Shown here: in pieces, positions 13,830 through 26,600 of the stretch
Numbering within the stretch: the first letter of the stretch is position 1
Layout: each line of letters opens with the position of its first letter
NCBI RefSeq assembly: GCF_005239225.2
Contig: NC_133289.1
Location: 5,773,501 to 5,837,500, forward strand
DNA from: Populus alba
Lineage: Eukaryota; Streptophyta; Magnoliopsida; Malpighiales; Salicaceae
DNA: 64,000 nucleotides
Reading direction: 5' to 3'
Program-made: the position numbers and the translations under genes
The notes under the pieces: generated by a model
Databases searched by the model: none
The model's input: only the letters and a program-made list of their open reading frames with translations
Told to the model about the DNA's origin: nothing

Positions 13830-16800
13830 ATGAACTTAGTTCACTCTCCTTCACACTCACTACAACTCCCCAAATTCATTTCCCATTTCCAAAATACCCC
13901 AAAATTCTATCCTCCAAAAAGAGTTACCACTTCCAATTTAGAAACAATTGGCAGTAACATTTTTAGTAATTCAACAGCATTGATTCCCATTAAAGCAGCA
14001 AGTGAAGGAGTGGATACAGCTGTAGTAGTGGTGGAGGAGGAGGGGCCTAAATTGAAAAAATTTCAGGTGTTTGAAGGCCATCCTGCACCATTTGGTGCAA
14101 CAGTTCGTGATGGTGGTGTCAATTTTGCTATATTTTCTGCCAACGCAGTTTCTGCTACTCTTTGCTTGATTTCACTCTCTGATTTGCCTGAGGTTGATTG
14201 ATATTCAAAACCCTTTTTTGGTTTTCGGAAGTAGCTATGTTGTTTGTCTAAAGTTCATATTTTTAGAAGAGTTGAAGACCCATTTTAGTTTTTGATTGTA
14301 GCTTTATCATTGGGTTTAAAGTTCACGTTTTTATGAAGTTGAATTGATTCTTGATTGTAGCTCTATTATATGCTTTATAGTTCCCATTTTTATGGAGTTG
14401 GAAACCACCCATTTGATCCTTGAGTGCCTTTTGGTTTTGAAGTTCACGATTTTTAATGAGTTTTTGCTGTGAATGAATAGGAGAGGCTATTTTATAACAG
14501 TGAATAATGATTGAGTAGAGTTTTGTTGCTTGTTTAAAGTTCATACTTTTTGTTGGATTTGAAACCCATTTCGATTCTTGATTATAGGTTTATCGTTTAC
14601 TTTGAATTTCACATTTTTATGGAATAGGAAACGCCCTTTTAATCCTCGATTGCTTTCTTGGTTTGAAGTTCACGTTTTTAATGCGTTTTTGCTGTAAATG
14701 AATAGTAGAGGCTATATTATAATGGTGAAGAATGATTGTAGTAGTAGTTTTGTTGTTTGTTTAAGTTCATACTTTTTGATGGAGTTGAAGACCCATTTCA
14801 ATTCTTGATTATAGGTTTATTGTTTACTTTGAAGTTCACATTTTTATGGAATAGGAAACGCTCATTTGATCCTCGATTGCTTTCTTGGTTTAAGGTTAAC
14901 GTTTTTAAGAGTTTTTTGCTGTGAATAAATAGTGGAGGGTATAATATAATGGTGAAGAATGATTGTGATTGTCATTTTTCTCTTAGTTGTTTTGTCTGGT
15001 CGTTTCATGCTTAATAAGCTTCTCATTTGAGGGTACCTAGAATGATTATTTTCATGGCCATTTGCTGATGCAGAATAGAGTGACTGAGCAGATTTTTCTT
15101 GATCCTTTGACCAACAAGACTGGAGATGTTTGGCATGTGCTTTTGAAAGGAGATTTTAAAGATATGCTATATGGGTACAAGTTTGATGGGAACTTTTCTC
15201 CTGAAGTAGGACTTTACTATGATCCTTCTAAGATCGTATCGGACCCTTATGCAAAAGTTAGTTTCTTCCGTTACCCTTTTCATCATCTGGTGTTGTTCAT
15301 AAAGTTTTGCTTTTAGTGCAGGTATAAGCAAATGCTGTGAGCTCTGATATTCTATTCATTTGTCTAGTCAGTTATTAGCAGAGGGGAGTTTGGTGTTTTG
15401 GGGCATGATGATAACCGATGGCCTCAAATGGCCTGCATGATACCTACTGCAGAAAACAAGGTACTTGAGGCATAATTCTTTTACTTAATGTGTGCGTATA
15501 TTTGATGCCTTATTTACTCAAAAGGGACTACCAAGCAGTATCCCTTAAATAACTAGTCAGTTTACAAAGAAATTAGCAAGGAATTGTATTATTATACACT
15601 CGCAGGCAGGGAATCTGCTAAATTTGAAAATGGCTTCCAATTATATTTTGATACCTGTTCCTTACTTGTTTATTTGACTATTGCCCTAAGTTTAGTTAAA
15701 GCATTTGGCCATTGATTTCAGTTTGATTGGGAGGGAGATTCACCATTAAAGTATCTACAAAGAGATCTAATAATATATGAAATGCATGTTCGAGGGTTTA
15801 CACAGCATGAATCAAGCAGGACCGAATTCCCTGGTACATACCTTGGTGTAGTGGAGAAGCTTGATCATTTGAAGGTATGTTTCAAACACGTATGTTTTAT
15901 CTCATGAGCAGTTCTCTGCATTTGTTTTAAGAAAAAATGTTGTACATAATTGCACAAAATCCTCATTTTTGTTGTTTTTGTGATTATAATTAATGGACCC
16001 CAAAATTCTTCTTTTAGTGCATTTTGAATTTTACCTTGTGTATGATCCTTCACATATGTTTAACTGTGTAATGTCTTGCTGAAGCTGTGTTTGTTTTACT
16101 TGCACCACTGGAGATTGTGCAATTTTGAGTAATCTATAGCTGCATGTTTTTATTAACCATTTACTGATTTTTCAGGACCTTGGTGTCAACTGCATAGAGT
16201 TAATGCCATGCCATGAATTCAATGAGCTTGAGTACTACAGTTACAATTCTGTCTTGGGTGACTACAAGTATGATAATTTCCTTCTTGTCAATGACTTTCT
16301 TTGGGATACTATTGAAGATTATTAGCTCATGAATGTTTCCTAGAAGATCTATGTTACATTTTATATAACTAAACAGCTCGTAAGTGAGTCCTTGTATGGC
16401 AAATTTCATATTTGGAGTTCATCAAGATCTTTGACAATATGCTTCTTTGACTGCCTGTAGCCTCTAAATGCTTACTTGTCAAAGATTTTTTAGTTTTTTA
16501 AAAATGATAAATTATTGCGACCCTAGAGATGTCCACCTTATTCTCCTGTTTGTAATTTTTTTGCTATCTTTCTCTCTTTCCTTTTCTTTCACCTATTGGA
16601 AAATAAAATGACAGTATTGATGATTGAAGATGTTTGAGGAACAGCATAATGATGCGTTACATTTCATATGATGCTTACCAACAGTTTCTTCTACAGGGTT
16701 AATTTTTGGGGATATTCTACCGTCAATTACTTTTCGCCTATGACAAGATACTCAACTGCTGGCACAAGGAACTGTGGCCAAGATGCAATTAATGAATTCA

Positions 16801-19800
16801 AGCTTCTTGTTAGAGAAGCACATAAACGAGGAATTGAGGTGACAACTTGCTGCATTATGATATATGATAAAGCATGTCTTTGGTGAGTTTATCAAATATT
16901 AGTTTCTAATTTTACTCGAGCAGGTGTTCATGGACGTTGTTTTCAATCACACAGCGGAAGGAAATGAGAAAGGTCCCATTCTGTCTTTCAGAGGAGTTGA
17001 TAACAGTATCTATTACATGCTTGCTCCTAAGGTATAGTTCTTGATATTGTAGCAATTCAATTCTGGTCCAAAATATTTTACAAAACATACCAACATATTG
17101 CTGCTATATGTTAATTTCCTCTTGTGGGAGAAAAACATGTTTCTAATATCCCAAGCTTGTCTGTATTCATATTTGTTAAGATTTATGGTGCAATCAATAC
17201 TTCTTCAGTTCATCACTTAAATAAGAAGCCATTACTTTTTATTCTTTTTTTTGTAATATCTAACAATAAATTGAAAATATGCTGAAATGGTATCACAACA
17301 TTGCTTTGTGGCCCATATTTGATTTTTGAATTTATTATACTGTATTGGCTTTATGGATACCTGTTCTGTCACCATGTCCCACTTTTGAGTTTTTATGTTG
17401 TCTCTGTCACAACATGGCGAAACTTGATAGTTTGAAGAAATCCAATGAGAAAAATGAATATAAGAATTTGGATGCTTTTCAAAAGATAGAATTTGTGATA
17501 TCTTTTATCTTAACACATTATTATTGTGATTTATCATGAGCTAAGTTTTACTTTATGGTATTTCAGGGAGAGTTCTATAATTATTCAGGTTGTGGCAACA
17601 CATTCAATTGCAACCATCCTATCGTGCGTCAATTTATATTGGACTGCTTAAGGTAGAAGCACATGAGCTTTCTATTCTGAATTTCTGGCTAATCTGTAAA
17701 GCAAAATGGACAAACTAGAAGGAGATATTTATCAGCTTTGTTATGTTTCTTCATTGCACCTTATGAATTTAGTTTCAACATAAGAAAAGGTCATGGTTTA
17801 AAACTGTGAGTTACTTTGATCACATTTACTTGTTCGTTGCACTTTGTGTCTAGGCTCCATGAAAATGTTGTGCTTAAGTGCACCTTCAGCTTTGTAAATA
17901 CCCATCACAAAGGTAAGTGGAAGGTTTTCATTTCGCATGAGGTTTTTGTGGTGAGGCATTCTTAAGAATTTTTTTTTTTCTCTTAATGAGGTTCGCTGTT
18001 GAATAAATTCGGCTGGCTGATGGTCTATGAGGCCATTAAAATAGCCTCGGATCATCGATTAAAGGAATTTCCTAAACTCCAAAGTTATTTTTTTACTTAT
18101 TTCAGTTGATAATGCTGTGGATGTTATAAATGCATTTAAATGCTGGCAATGTTTCATGAAATGGCATATCTTGAGGGCCTTTTTGTTTCGTCCCTCATCC
18201 TGTTTCTATGGGTGAAAGGACTGCATGCCAGTTGTTAAACACGTGTATGCTTTATCGTTATTCCTTCTGTCATTCTTGATTGGTTGCCTTTTATTGTTGC
18301 TTTGCTTACACTATTGGTTTTTCTTTCAAGTTTGTTATTCTTTAAATGCAATTCTTCTTCTTACTGTGGTATGAGCAGGTCTCACTATTTCATTTTTGTC
18401 TTGCAGATATTGGGTGACAGAGATGCATGTAGATGGCTTCCGCTTTGACCTTGCTTCTATTATGACTAGAAGTAGTAGGTTGTACCTATTTTTTCACTGT
18501 AGACCATAGTCTTGTTCACTTGTGTTGAAGACTGGACATTTCAATTTCTATGTTGATGAGTATTTTTTTTTCCTCTTAACCAGTCTCTGGGATGCAGTTA
18601 ATGTATTCGGGAGTCCCATAGAAGGTGACTTGCTGACAACTGGCACTCCTCTCAGCAGCCCTCCATTGATTGACATGATGAGTAATGATCCCATACTCCG
18701 TGATGTTAAGGTACCTGTTTTTTTATTTCTTTCTCCATGCTCCCCAGGAAGTGTGCTAAGATCAGTTAAGCTCACAACATCAATTTAAATTCTCTCACAA
18801 TGTCTTGGATAGCTTATAGCTGAAGCATGGGATGCGGGAGGATTGTATCAAGTTGGGATGTTTCCCCATTGGCGTATTTGGTCAGAATGGAATGGGAAGG
18901 TAAGTGTGAATTTAAAATTGTCAATTCTATCATTCCAATTGGTGACTCAAGGTTCTCAATGCGATGCTGCATGTATAACCAAAATACATAGGCAGTCTAT
19001 TATACCCCTTCCATTTCTTTCACCTTGTTATTAAGAGGAAAAAAGTTTAGCAACTTTAACTTTAGCATTTTCATTTCTATCTCTACCAAGTTATTGCTTG
19101 TTTTGATTTACAATCTGTTTCTTTTTCTAGTATCGAGACATTGTGCGGCAGTTCATTAAGGGAACAGATGGTTTTTCTGGGGCTTTTGCTGAATGCCTCT
19201 GTGGGAGCCCGAATTTATACCAGGTGTGTCTTTAGTCTCTGTTTGTTCAGTTCTCATCTCTGCTAACCTTTTATTGGATAGCATTAATCTTGTTTACCGT
19301 TATGAACCTTTTCTTTTTTTTATTTGTGCAATTACTTTTTTGCTTTTGTACTCTCTAAATGAAAATTTTGCAGTATCATGAAATTAGGTATGAGAATATT
19401 GTTATATGACATGAAAGGAGAATGACTGAACTGTAATTAACTACTACTTCTTGACCTTTTATTTCAAGTGTCCTCTTGGTGTAACCAATTTTGTAATGTG
19501 TAGCCGCACTCATATAGTCTTGGTTTAGTTACCAGACCATTTAATGCACTCTCCGTACTTGACTGGTATATAATGATATAGTTGCTGGACTGTCCATAGG
19601 GAAATCTACTAAATATGGACTAGCCTGACATAGATACTTGATGTAACACAAGATAGATTCTAATTCCTGGAGCATGCTCTGTTCTATGATCCATTTGAGC
19701 ATGTTATTTTGAAATTCTATTCCCCAACATTGTAATTTGTGGTTTCTAAATGAGTCAATGGATCAGGAAGGAGGAAGGAAACCATGGAACAGCATCAACT

Positions 19801-21727
19801 TTGTATGTGCACATGATGGTTTTACTTTGGCTGATTTAGTGACATATAACGAGAAGCATAACTTGGCAAATGGCGAAGACAACAATGATGGAGAAAATCA
19901 TAACAATAGCTGGAATTGTGGACAGGTATTAACACTAACAAAAAAACTCTATGCTTTTTATCTTGAAAAAATAAAAAATAAAAACTAAGTACTTTATGCT
20001 TGTACTTGGGTTTTGTTTGGGCCATGTCATATGTAATTTATCTGGAATGCACAAGTATATGAGGTTTAGGGCACATAGAGACCACTATAATTTATCTAAC
20101 TTGTACACTTGTTCATTTGCATTGAATTAAGCATTCATTTCTTGCTGTAGTAAGTGAGCAACATGACAAAATGGTTAAATATTGCAAGACAACTCTTTCT
20201 GCTACTCATACTCCAGTTCTCAGGTTTTGTGATGGCAATTGTTGTTATTCCTAGTACTTGTATTAGAATATTAAAGCGCATGGTTTATGTGGATTCCTTT
20301 TGTTTCATCAAAATGATTACACAGGAGGGTGAATTTGCCAGCATTTCAGTGAAGAAATTGCGAAAACGACAAATGAGAAATTTCTTCCTGTGTCTCATGG
20401 TTTCACAAGTAAGGCTCAAATTCTACTCTTGTTCTTGCATTTACATATCTTTTAGCCTGATGGTTTAGCAATTGACATTTCTCTATCTGACCAGGGTGTT
20501 CCAATGATATACATGGGTGATGAATATGGTCACACAAAAGGGGGAAACAACAACACGTATTGCCATGATAACTATGTAACTTTCTTCACCCAACCACTGC
20601 TCAGATGCTCATATCCCCTATCAAAGCTAACTGTTGATTATGTTCACTATTTGTCCACTACTATGCAGATTAACTACTTCCGCTGGGATAAGAAGGAAGA
20701 ATCCTCATCAGACTTCTTTAGATTTTGCCGCCTTGTGACCAAGTTCCGCCAGTAAGTATATCCTTGATGTGAACTCTACTTAAGCATTTTCCTTTCTTTT
20801 CACTCGTTTCTCTCCCCAGATTCATCTTATGAGTGGTCAACTTGCAGTGAATGTGAGTCCCTTGGCTTGAATGACTTCCCAACAGCAGAGAGGCTGCAAT
20901 GGCATGGTCATGATCCTGGAACACCAGATTGGTCAGAAACAAGCCGTTTTGTGGCCTTTACACTGGTATGCTTTCTCACTGCAACTAGCATGTCACTTCT
21001 TGTTGTTATACTTTCTGGGCATGTGATTAAGCAAGAAAAAGGAAATGTTAGGAGTGGCTATGCATTCAAAACTTGTGACCATTTTGAGTGCGGGCATAAC
21101 CAACAAACGCATGCTTCATGATTTTAAGTTGAACTTATTAGAGCCCAAAGATGGGACTCATGCATAACAAACACTACTGAGGACACAGGAGGAAGATGAA
21201 ATAAGGGAAAACTTGCTGAAATAATTCCAAGTCTCACAAGGTTTTCCACATTAATTATAGCTGGTTCTGTCCCAGAATGAGTGGATTTTTTTATTTCTGT
21301 TTCTGCCGTTGATCTCAATCTTCTGCATAGACCCTCTTGCCACTTTGCTTTCTCAAACTAATTTATGCATTAATGGCTCCCTTTTCTTTTCTTTTATTTT
21401 ATTGTCAGTTCAGGACATCCTTGGTTTATATGATTTATCACTTCTTGATATGCTTTGAGCCAGATTGACTCAGTGAAGGGCGAGATCTACATCGCCTTCA
21501 ATGCTAGCCATTTGGCAGTTACCATTACACTGCCAGAACGGCCAGGATACAGATGGGAGCCCCTGGTAGACTCTGGCAAGCCTGCACCGTTTGATTTCCT
21601 TTCGAGTGACATCCCAGAAAGAGACCTCGCAGTTAAACAGTATTCTCACTTCCTTGAGGCCAATCTATACCCTATGCTTGGTTATACTTCCATCATCCTC
21701 GTACTCTCTCCCAACGACCATGCTTAA
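13830..21727 (+). CDS. ISA3: Isoamylase 3, plastid starch-debranching enzyme
   Basis: Eighteen exons: 13830-14192, 15074-15256, 15368-15460, 15722-15874, 16176-16267, 16697-16838, 16924-17031, 17567-17652, 18407-18478, 18584-18710, 18813-18899, 19131-19223, 19767-19925, 20325-20408, 20495-20575, 20669-20751, 20848-20965 and 21464-21727. All junctions are GT/AG and keep frame, giving 795 residues, close to Arabidopsis ISA3. ISA3 hydrolyses alpha-1,6 branches of phosphorylated or short-chain glucans during leaf starch breakdown. The Ser/Pro-rich first ~60 residues look like a plastid transit peptide; a CBM48-type domain follows ([20 protein letters not shown]), then the GH13 barrel with all four conserved regions: DVVFNH (346-351), GFRFD (nucleophile D421), AEAWD (E477) and AHD (D550). 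The motif [19 protein letters not shown] is typical of ISA3. Upstream in-frame ATG at 13698 would add 44 residues but overlaps a TATA-like motif. AATAAA at 21841 may be the polyadenylation signal. The gene appears intact. Confidence 0.95.
14270..14970 (+). repeat. Three ~225-bp tandem repeats inside ISA3 intron 1
   Basis: The marker TTTTTGCTGT recurs at 14461, 14686 and 14913, giving periods of 225 and 227 bases. Around it each unit repeats, in the same order: GATTCTTGATTATAGGTTTA-type sequence, a TTCACATTTTTATGGA block, CCTTGATTGC-type sequence, AAGTTCACGTTTTTAA, then GAATGAATAG and GTGAAGAATGATTG. The units differ by scattered substitutions and small indels, so the duplication is not very recent. 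It makes up most of the 881-base first intron. Confidence 0.8.
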
Positions 21728-22730
21728 CTGTCTAAACCTGGAACCAACAATGTGTATAATTCATATTGTATGGAAGCGGGAAAAGAACCCTTGAAAGTTG
21801 AAGAAAAGAAGTTTATAAGGATTTCTGATATAGTTGGGGCAATAAATGTTTCCCCTAGAAGCTGGAAGCATAATGTATAGATATGGTTTAGAAGTGGGAG
21901 AATGAAAGTTGTGTGTGATTTTCATCGCAATAAGCATGTGATTTCTTCACAGCAGATCATGTTGACGAGAATCATTCTGGAGGTTGCCACCAACCTGTAT
22001 GTGTTTAATCATTTATGCTTGAAGTTGTTTGTTTAGCGCTTGAATTTATTTATTGTTTCTAAAATTGCTGATGGTTGCTGCTGTTCTTATTTGACCATGA
22101 ACATGATTCGAGGGGTTCCCCTGATAATTTATGGGGTATATGTATCCTCCCTGGTCAAGGGGGTTTCAAGACTCTTGATAGATTTAGGGGTGCCTCAATT
22201 TAAATGGTTTTTTTTGTAGAAAAAATATTTTTGATGAAAATATAAATTAAAAATTAAATCTAAAAAAACTAGGAATTTTTTAAGTAAAAAAACTAATTAT
22301 TATTTAAAATTAATTTATCATTCATGTCATGTTAGTTAAAATAAATTTTCAACACCTCATGGTACAAGTAGTAGAGCTCAAGATTAGGTTGTAGGATTCT
22401 TAAAGTTTCAATGGGGGATTCATATGAGAGTTTATGCCTAAATTGTAATTTTTTGAACTATAATGGGTAAATGAAAAATATCCTAAACTATAGGATACTG
22501 ATGTAATTTTCCCCTGTCATTATTATCTACTCCACGCTGACGAACGTGTCTTCCCCTCTGAGCGAGTAGAGCTTGTGTTGTTTTATATGCATCAAGTAAA
22601 CTGTACTATTATACTCTCCTCTGCATGCCCTACCATATTTCTCCCTCGAGAGGTAAAAAGAAACAAAAGAGGAGAGCAATTGAAGAACAAGAAGCAGTGG
22701 CAAAACCGTAAATAAAACAAAAAACCGGTG

Positions 22731-22762
<32 letters not shown>

Positions 22763-22916
22763 CTCAATTATCAATTGATCTGTCTGGAACCCTCCAGAAA
22801 CCCATAGAAACATCTTCACCCTCCTCCTCCCTCCCTCCATATAACCACCCAAAGTAAAATAAAATCTAGCAGAAACAAAGGAACAGAACAAAACATCAAA
22901 CAGTTTGGACAGTTCA
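21728..22916. other. Intergenic: ISA3 3' UTR and promoter/leader of next gene
   Basis: The first few hundred bases are probably ISA3 3' UTR (AATAAA at 21841). From about 22200 to 22500 the DNA is AT-rich without features. The last ~200 bases are pyrimidine-rich and include the CT/CTTT microsatellite, consistent with the 5' leader of the gene at 22917. No further gene is seen; the minus-strand frame 22592-23074 is a shadow over this leader. Confidence 0.6.
22731..22764 (+). repeat. (CT)n(CTTT)n microsatellite in a probable 5' leader
   Basis: Five CT repeats run into six TTCT/CTTT repeats about 150 bases upstream of the ATG at 22917. Pyrimidine-rich microsatellites are common in plant 5' UTRs and are often length-polymorphic. 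Confidence 0.85.
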
Positions 22917-23895
22917 ATGAAGATGTTGAAGAGAAAAGAAGTAGATGAAGTCAGTGATGATTTCTCTGATTTTTCCCTCTCCGCTCCTGCTCGTAAGATT
23001 CGCCGTCTTGTACTGGTACTTACTATCCTCTCCTTTTGTTTTGCGAATTCGAGATTCTTTACTAGAATAATCATGGGTTTTGTGTTGTTTTGTGTTAGGG
23101 TGCTGATTTACCGCCAATAATAGAGGAAGAAGAGGGATCAACGGTGCCAGTTGGGTTTGTTGAAGAAGAAAAAGAAGGGAATGGTAGTTTTATTAGTAAA
23201 AAGAACAAGGGAGTGCAAATTGAGGAGTTGATCAACCTGCCGCCATCATCATCATCAATTTCTGATAATGAAGAGAGGGCTATTGTTTTATTCAAGCCTG
23301 TTAATAACCTGCACATGCTTCATCATTCTCCTAATGATTTCTCTGTTTCTCTAGATTCCAACATCATTTCGGGCTTCAAAAGTAAGCGATTCAGCTAATT
23401 TCTTTGATGGGCTTTTGTCTGCAAGTGGAATTTGATGGTTAAAAATTGATGGGTTGTCGCTAAAATTAGATATTTTGTGTGCTTGCAGAACAATTTCTAT
23501 GGTCAAGCCAATCTGGTCAAGTAAAACCACCTGAAGAAGAAGAAGCAGGAGCAAGAAGGGATAATAGCATGGCTGTGGTGCCTTGGGTTCCTTCTCAAGC
23601 TCAGCATGCTTTCGCAATGATGGATAATAATGCTAGTGCTCCGCAAACTGAGGGTGTTATCGAGTTGATGGATTTTGAGGAAATGGGAGAGGCAACAATG
23701 GACATTGAAGAAGACAATGATACTAACAATTATAGTGAAAGTGTAGAGCTAGGGCAAGCACAAGGGAACCAGGCATTTGGATTTGGTGGAATAAGAGCAG
23801 GGAGTGATGGCTTCCCTCAGTGGTCCCAGCAACATTGCATGATGCCACAGATTGCTCAAAATGCCAACCCAACTCCTATCACTTGGTTCCAGTAA
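22917..23895 (+). CDS. Plant protein of unknown function, acidic, three exons
   Basis: Exons 22917-23015, 23099-23381 and 23489-23895 join in frame with GT/AG borders to give about 262 residues. I do not recognise a named family. The N-terminus MKMLKRKEVDEVSDDFSDFS is followed by SAPARKIRRLVL and a short acidic patch (PPIIEEEEG, then VEEEKEGNG). The middle is serine-rich; the C-terminal third has a second acidic stretch (around ELMDFEEMGEATMDIEEDND) and ends in a Gln/Asn/Pro-rich tail (WSQQHCMMPQIAQNANPTPI, then TWFQ). The KRK and RKIRR clusters could act as nuclear-localisation signals, and acidic plus Q/N-rich tails would fit a nuclear regulatory protein, but that is inference. No signal peptide or membrane segment is visible. 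Coding frames joined across three exons and the pyrimidine-rich leader support a real gene. The exact donor of exon 1 (23010 or 23016) is uncertain by two codons. Confidence 0.75.
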
Positions 23896-24420
23896 AGAAG
23901 GCTCGCTTGTTTTATCATTTGCCTCCATTTTTTGCAAGTGTTTTTCATCTGGAATGCAATGGAAGTATGGTCAGAAATTGGGGAATGTAGAATGTATATA
24001 TATGATGGAGTGGGGAGACTACTTGAAAGGGTTACTCAGGTTTTCTTGGCTATTTTTGGGATCCCTCCCTTTTGTTTTGGTTCTTGGAGACTGAGAGTTC
24101 CTCGTATGAGAAGACTCTTGAGGGTTTCTTTTTCCAGATGAGAAGCTTATTGTAAGAAGAAAGTTTAGATGAAATAGTAAAATGGTGAATGCTTTGGAAA
24201 TTCTTGATTTCTTCCAGTTAATGTTTCTTCAATGGTGGCTGATCACGTCTTGTTCATTTTGCTTGTTTTGTTTTCAAGTTAAAACCAGAGCAAAGCATTG
24301 ACTCTTTGAGCAAAGCATCGACTCTGAGCAAATCCAATTGCTTCTTTAAACAGTTCCGCCCCCTTTTGATTCTGCGAGTGGTTGACTGAACCAGAAGAGC
24401 TCAAACTTCAAAATGAATTT
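23896..24420. other. 3' UTR and spacer before the retrotransposon
   Basis: The first part is probably the 3' UTR of the preceding gene. At about 24288-24335 the phrase GAGCAAAGCAT(T/C)GACTCT is duplicated. No gene or RNA seen. Confidence 0.5.
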
Positions 24421-25190
24421 TGTTGTAACCCATTTTTGGGTCCCCACAAAAAAATAATATAAATAGCCAAAAAAGGTTAGAAAAATAACAGGAGGCAGGA
24501 GCGCTCGGAAAACGGTTGGAAGATTTGGTCAAGGAGGTTAAAAAATACCAAGATCGGATTTTTACAGTATATTCTTGGATGATGAGAGCCCTGAGGGATA
24601 AGAAATTTTGAATTTTGAGGAGAAAAGCCCAAATTTGGATGTTTATGGACTTAATTGGATTTTTAATGGATTTTATAGGGGTTTTGATTGCAAGAAAAAT
24701 TGGTTTTTAAGTCAATGTGGGCTTTAATCAGAAGAAATTTAAGTTTTGGGGCCAAAATATATTTTTTTGGAATTTATTAGGCCAAATCAGGGGCTTAATT
24801 GCATAAATATTGAAGTTTAATGGCCAATTAGGGACTTAATTAAGAAAATCCGAAACCAGGGACCAAATTGGAAGAGGCGCGTAAATGGAGGGGCTGAAAT
24901 TATTCGGTCCAGGGGCCTAATTGAAGAAATTGGAAGTTTATTAATCAATTTAGGGCGTAATTGAACAAAACAGAGGCCAGGGATTAGAATGGAAAACGCG
25001 GCCGACTTGAGGGGTGGAGGCCGAAATTAGCGGGGGGTGCAATTGAATTTTATCCTTGAAATCAGGATTAGATTTGAGGACTTAATAGAACAAAGGACAA
25101 ATTAAGGACTGATTTGAAAAAACATATTTCTGGCGCCTTTTTTTTAAATGAAACGACGCGTTTTCTCCAAAACGACGCCGTTTCATACAT

Positions 25191-25222
<32 letters not shown>

Positions 25223-25490
25223 CGAACGGTGCCGTTTTGAACGGCACTGTTCACCTTTCTTCTTCCCTTCCCCCCCGAACAGGCAGCAGAAAACAAGGAA
25301 AAAAGAAAGCTTATTTAAATGGTGCTTGTCCCCCTCTCCTACCGACCGGACCGAAACCCACACGCCGTTGAGGACATTGGCCGACCACCCGCCGCGCACC
25401 ACACCGGGACCGAAGCCCGCACGCCTTGACAGTCGCGCCCCATGGCCGACCAGCCTCCACCTTGGTTCGCCCCAAGGCTCCTTCTCCCCT

Positions 25491-25498
25491 TATAAAAG
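25491..25498 (+). promoter_or_regulatory. LTR core promoter TATA box
   Basis: TATAAAAG follows a C-rich stretch and precedes a purine-rich leader, the normal layout of a plant LTR U3/R junction. The transcript would start near 25525, placing the hairpin arrays at 25961-26600 in the transcribed R/U5 leader. Confidence 0.6.
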
Positions 25499-25960
25499 CA
25501 GGTAACCCGAAGAAAACAGGGACGAAAAAAAGAGGAGAGGAGCAGAGAAAAAAAAAAAGAAAAGAAAAAACCGAGACAAAAGAAGAGAGAGAGAGAGAAA
25601 CCGAAGGAGAGAGAAACCACTTAAAAAAAAAAACAGAAACAAAAGAACCCAAAGTTGAGAAGCTTGAGGAAAGCTGACACCGGGAGAGAACTGAGGAAAC
25701 CGAAACCGAAGCAGTAAACCGGGGGGAACGACGACGAACCGTTGGCAGCAACCGCACCCTCCGCCGTTCGAACAGTCGCAGCACCACCCGCAGCCACCGT
25801 TCGCGGAGTCACGTCACCGTAGCCTCACCAGGTACGCCTCTTCCCCCTGCATTTTTTGTTTTCCTTAAATTAGAATATATTTTTCCTCCTGCATGCAGAA
25901 TCGTTTCTGCATGCAGGAGGTGAAGAGGGAAAATAATTCCCTCCCCCCGTTCGTGTTTGC

Positions 25961-26205
25961 TGGGCCAGGTTGATGCTGGCCCAGCGTTGTTTTTCCTTCT
26001 CTGGGCCAGACGGGTTCTGGCCCATAAGTTTTTTGGGGTGGGCCAGAATGGTTCTGGCCCAGCCCTGTGATCTGGGCCGGTCGGGCCCAGACCAAGGAGT
26101 GATTTTTTAGTTGGGCCGAGATCGGCCCAGTTTTATGGTGGGCCGAAGTCGGCCCAATGTTTTTTTTTGGGCTGTCCGGCCCATTTAGTTGGGCCGGCCC
26201 GCCCA
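25961..26205 (+). repeat. Array of short TGGGCC/GGCCCA hairpins in the LTR
   Basis: Successive inverted pairs occur: TGGGCCAG...CTGGCCCA three times, then TGGGCCGGTCGGGCCCA, TGGGCCGAGATCGGCCCA, TGGGCCGAAGTCGGCCCA, and two weaker GGGC...GGCCCA/GGCCC pairs. Each is about 17-26 bases with a 2-10 base loop. Some loops differ while the stems keep complementarity. TGGGCC also matches the plant Site II/TCP-binding core, so the array could act in DNA or RNA. Confidence 0.75.
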
Positions 26206-26302
26206 CTTAACATATTATATTATATGTTATTATATATTATATGATATATGTGTGTATATATATAAAAATAAAAAAAAATATTCTGAAAAATCTTTAAAAA
26301 TA

Positions 26303-26600
26303 TTGTTGATTTTCCTGCATGTTTTGGTCAAAAGTGTTTAATGTTGGTTTGTATTTTTATACCGTAAAGATACAAAACCAGTGTTAAAAAATACCCGGTT
26401 TCTGTCAAAATATCAAAGATTTTCAGAATAAAAAATGTTTTTTGCTTTCAAAAAAAATTCTAAAAAATCCCTAAAAAAAAAATGTTGTTGATTTTTCTGC
26501 ATATTTTTATCAAAGTGGATTAATATTGGGTTGTATTTTTATACCGTAAGAATACAAACCCAGTATTAAAATACCCGATTTTTGTTAAAACATCGAAAAA
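26303..26600 (+). repeat. 182-bp direct duplication in the LTR, each with a stem-loop
   Basis: TTGTTGATTTT begins at 26303 and again at 26485. Each copy continues with a related CTGCAT...TTATACCGTAA...TACCCG series and holds one inverted repeat flanking TTTTATACCGTAA. The arm pairs are GGTTTGTAT/ATACAAAACC in the first copy and GGGTTGTAT/ATACAAACCC in the second. Confidence 0.7.

Noticed and set aside
25311..25787. Long minus-strand frames in the Ogre-type LTR
   Set aside because: Caused by purine-rich and GC-rich LTR leader; low-complexity products.
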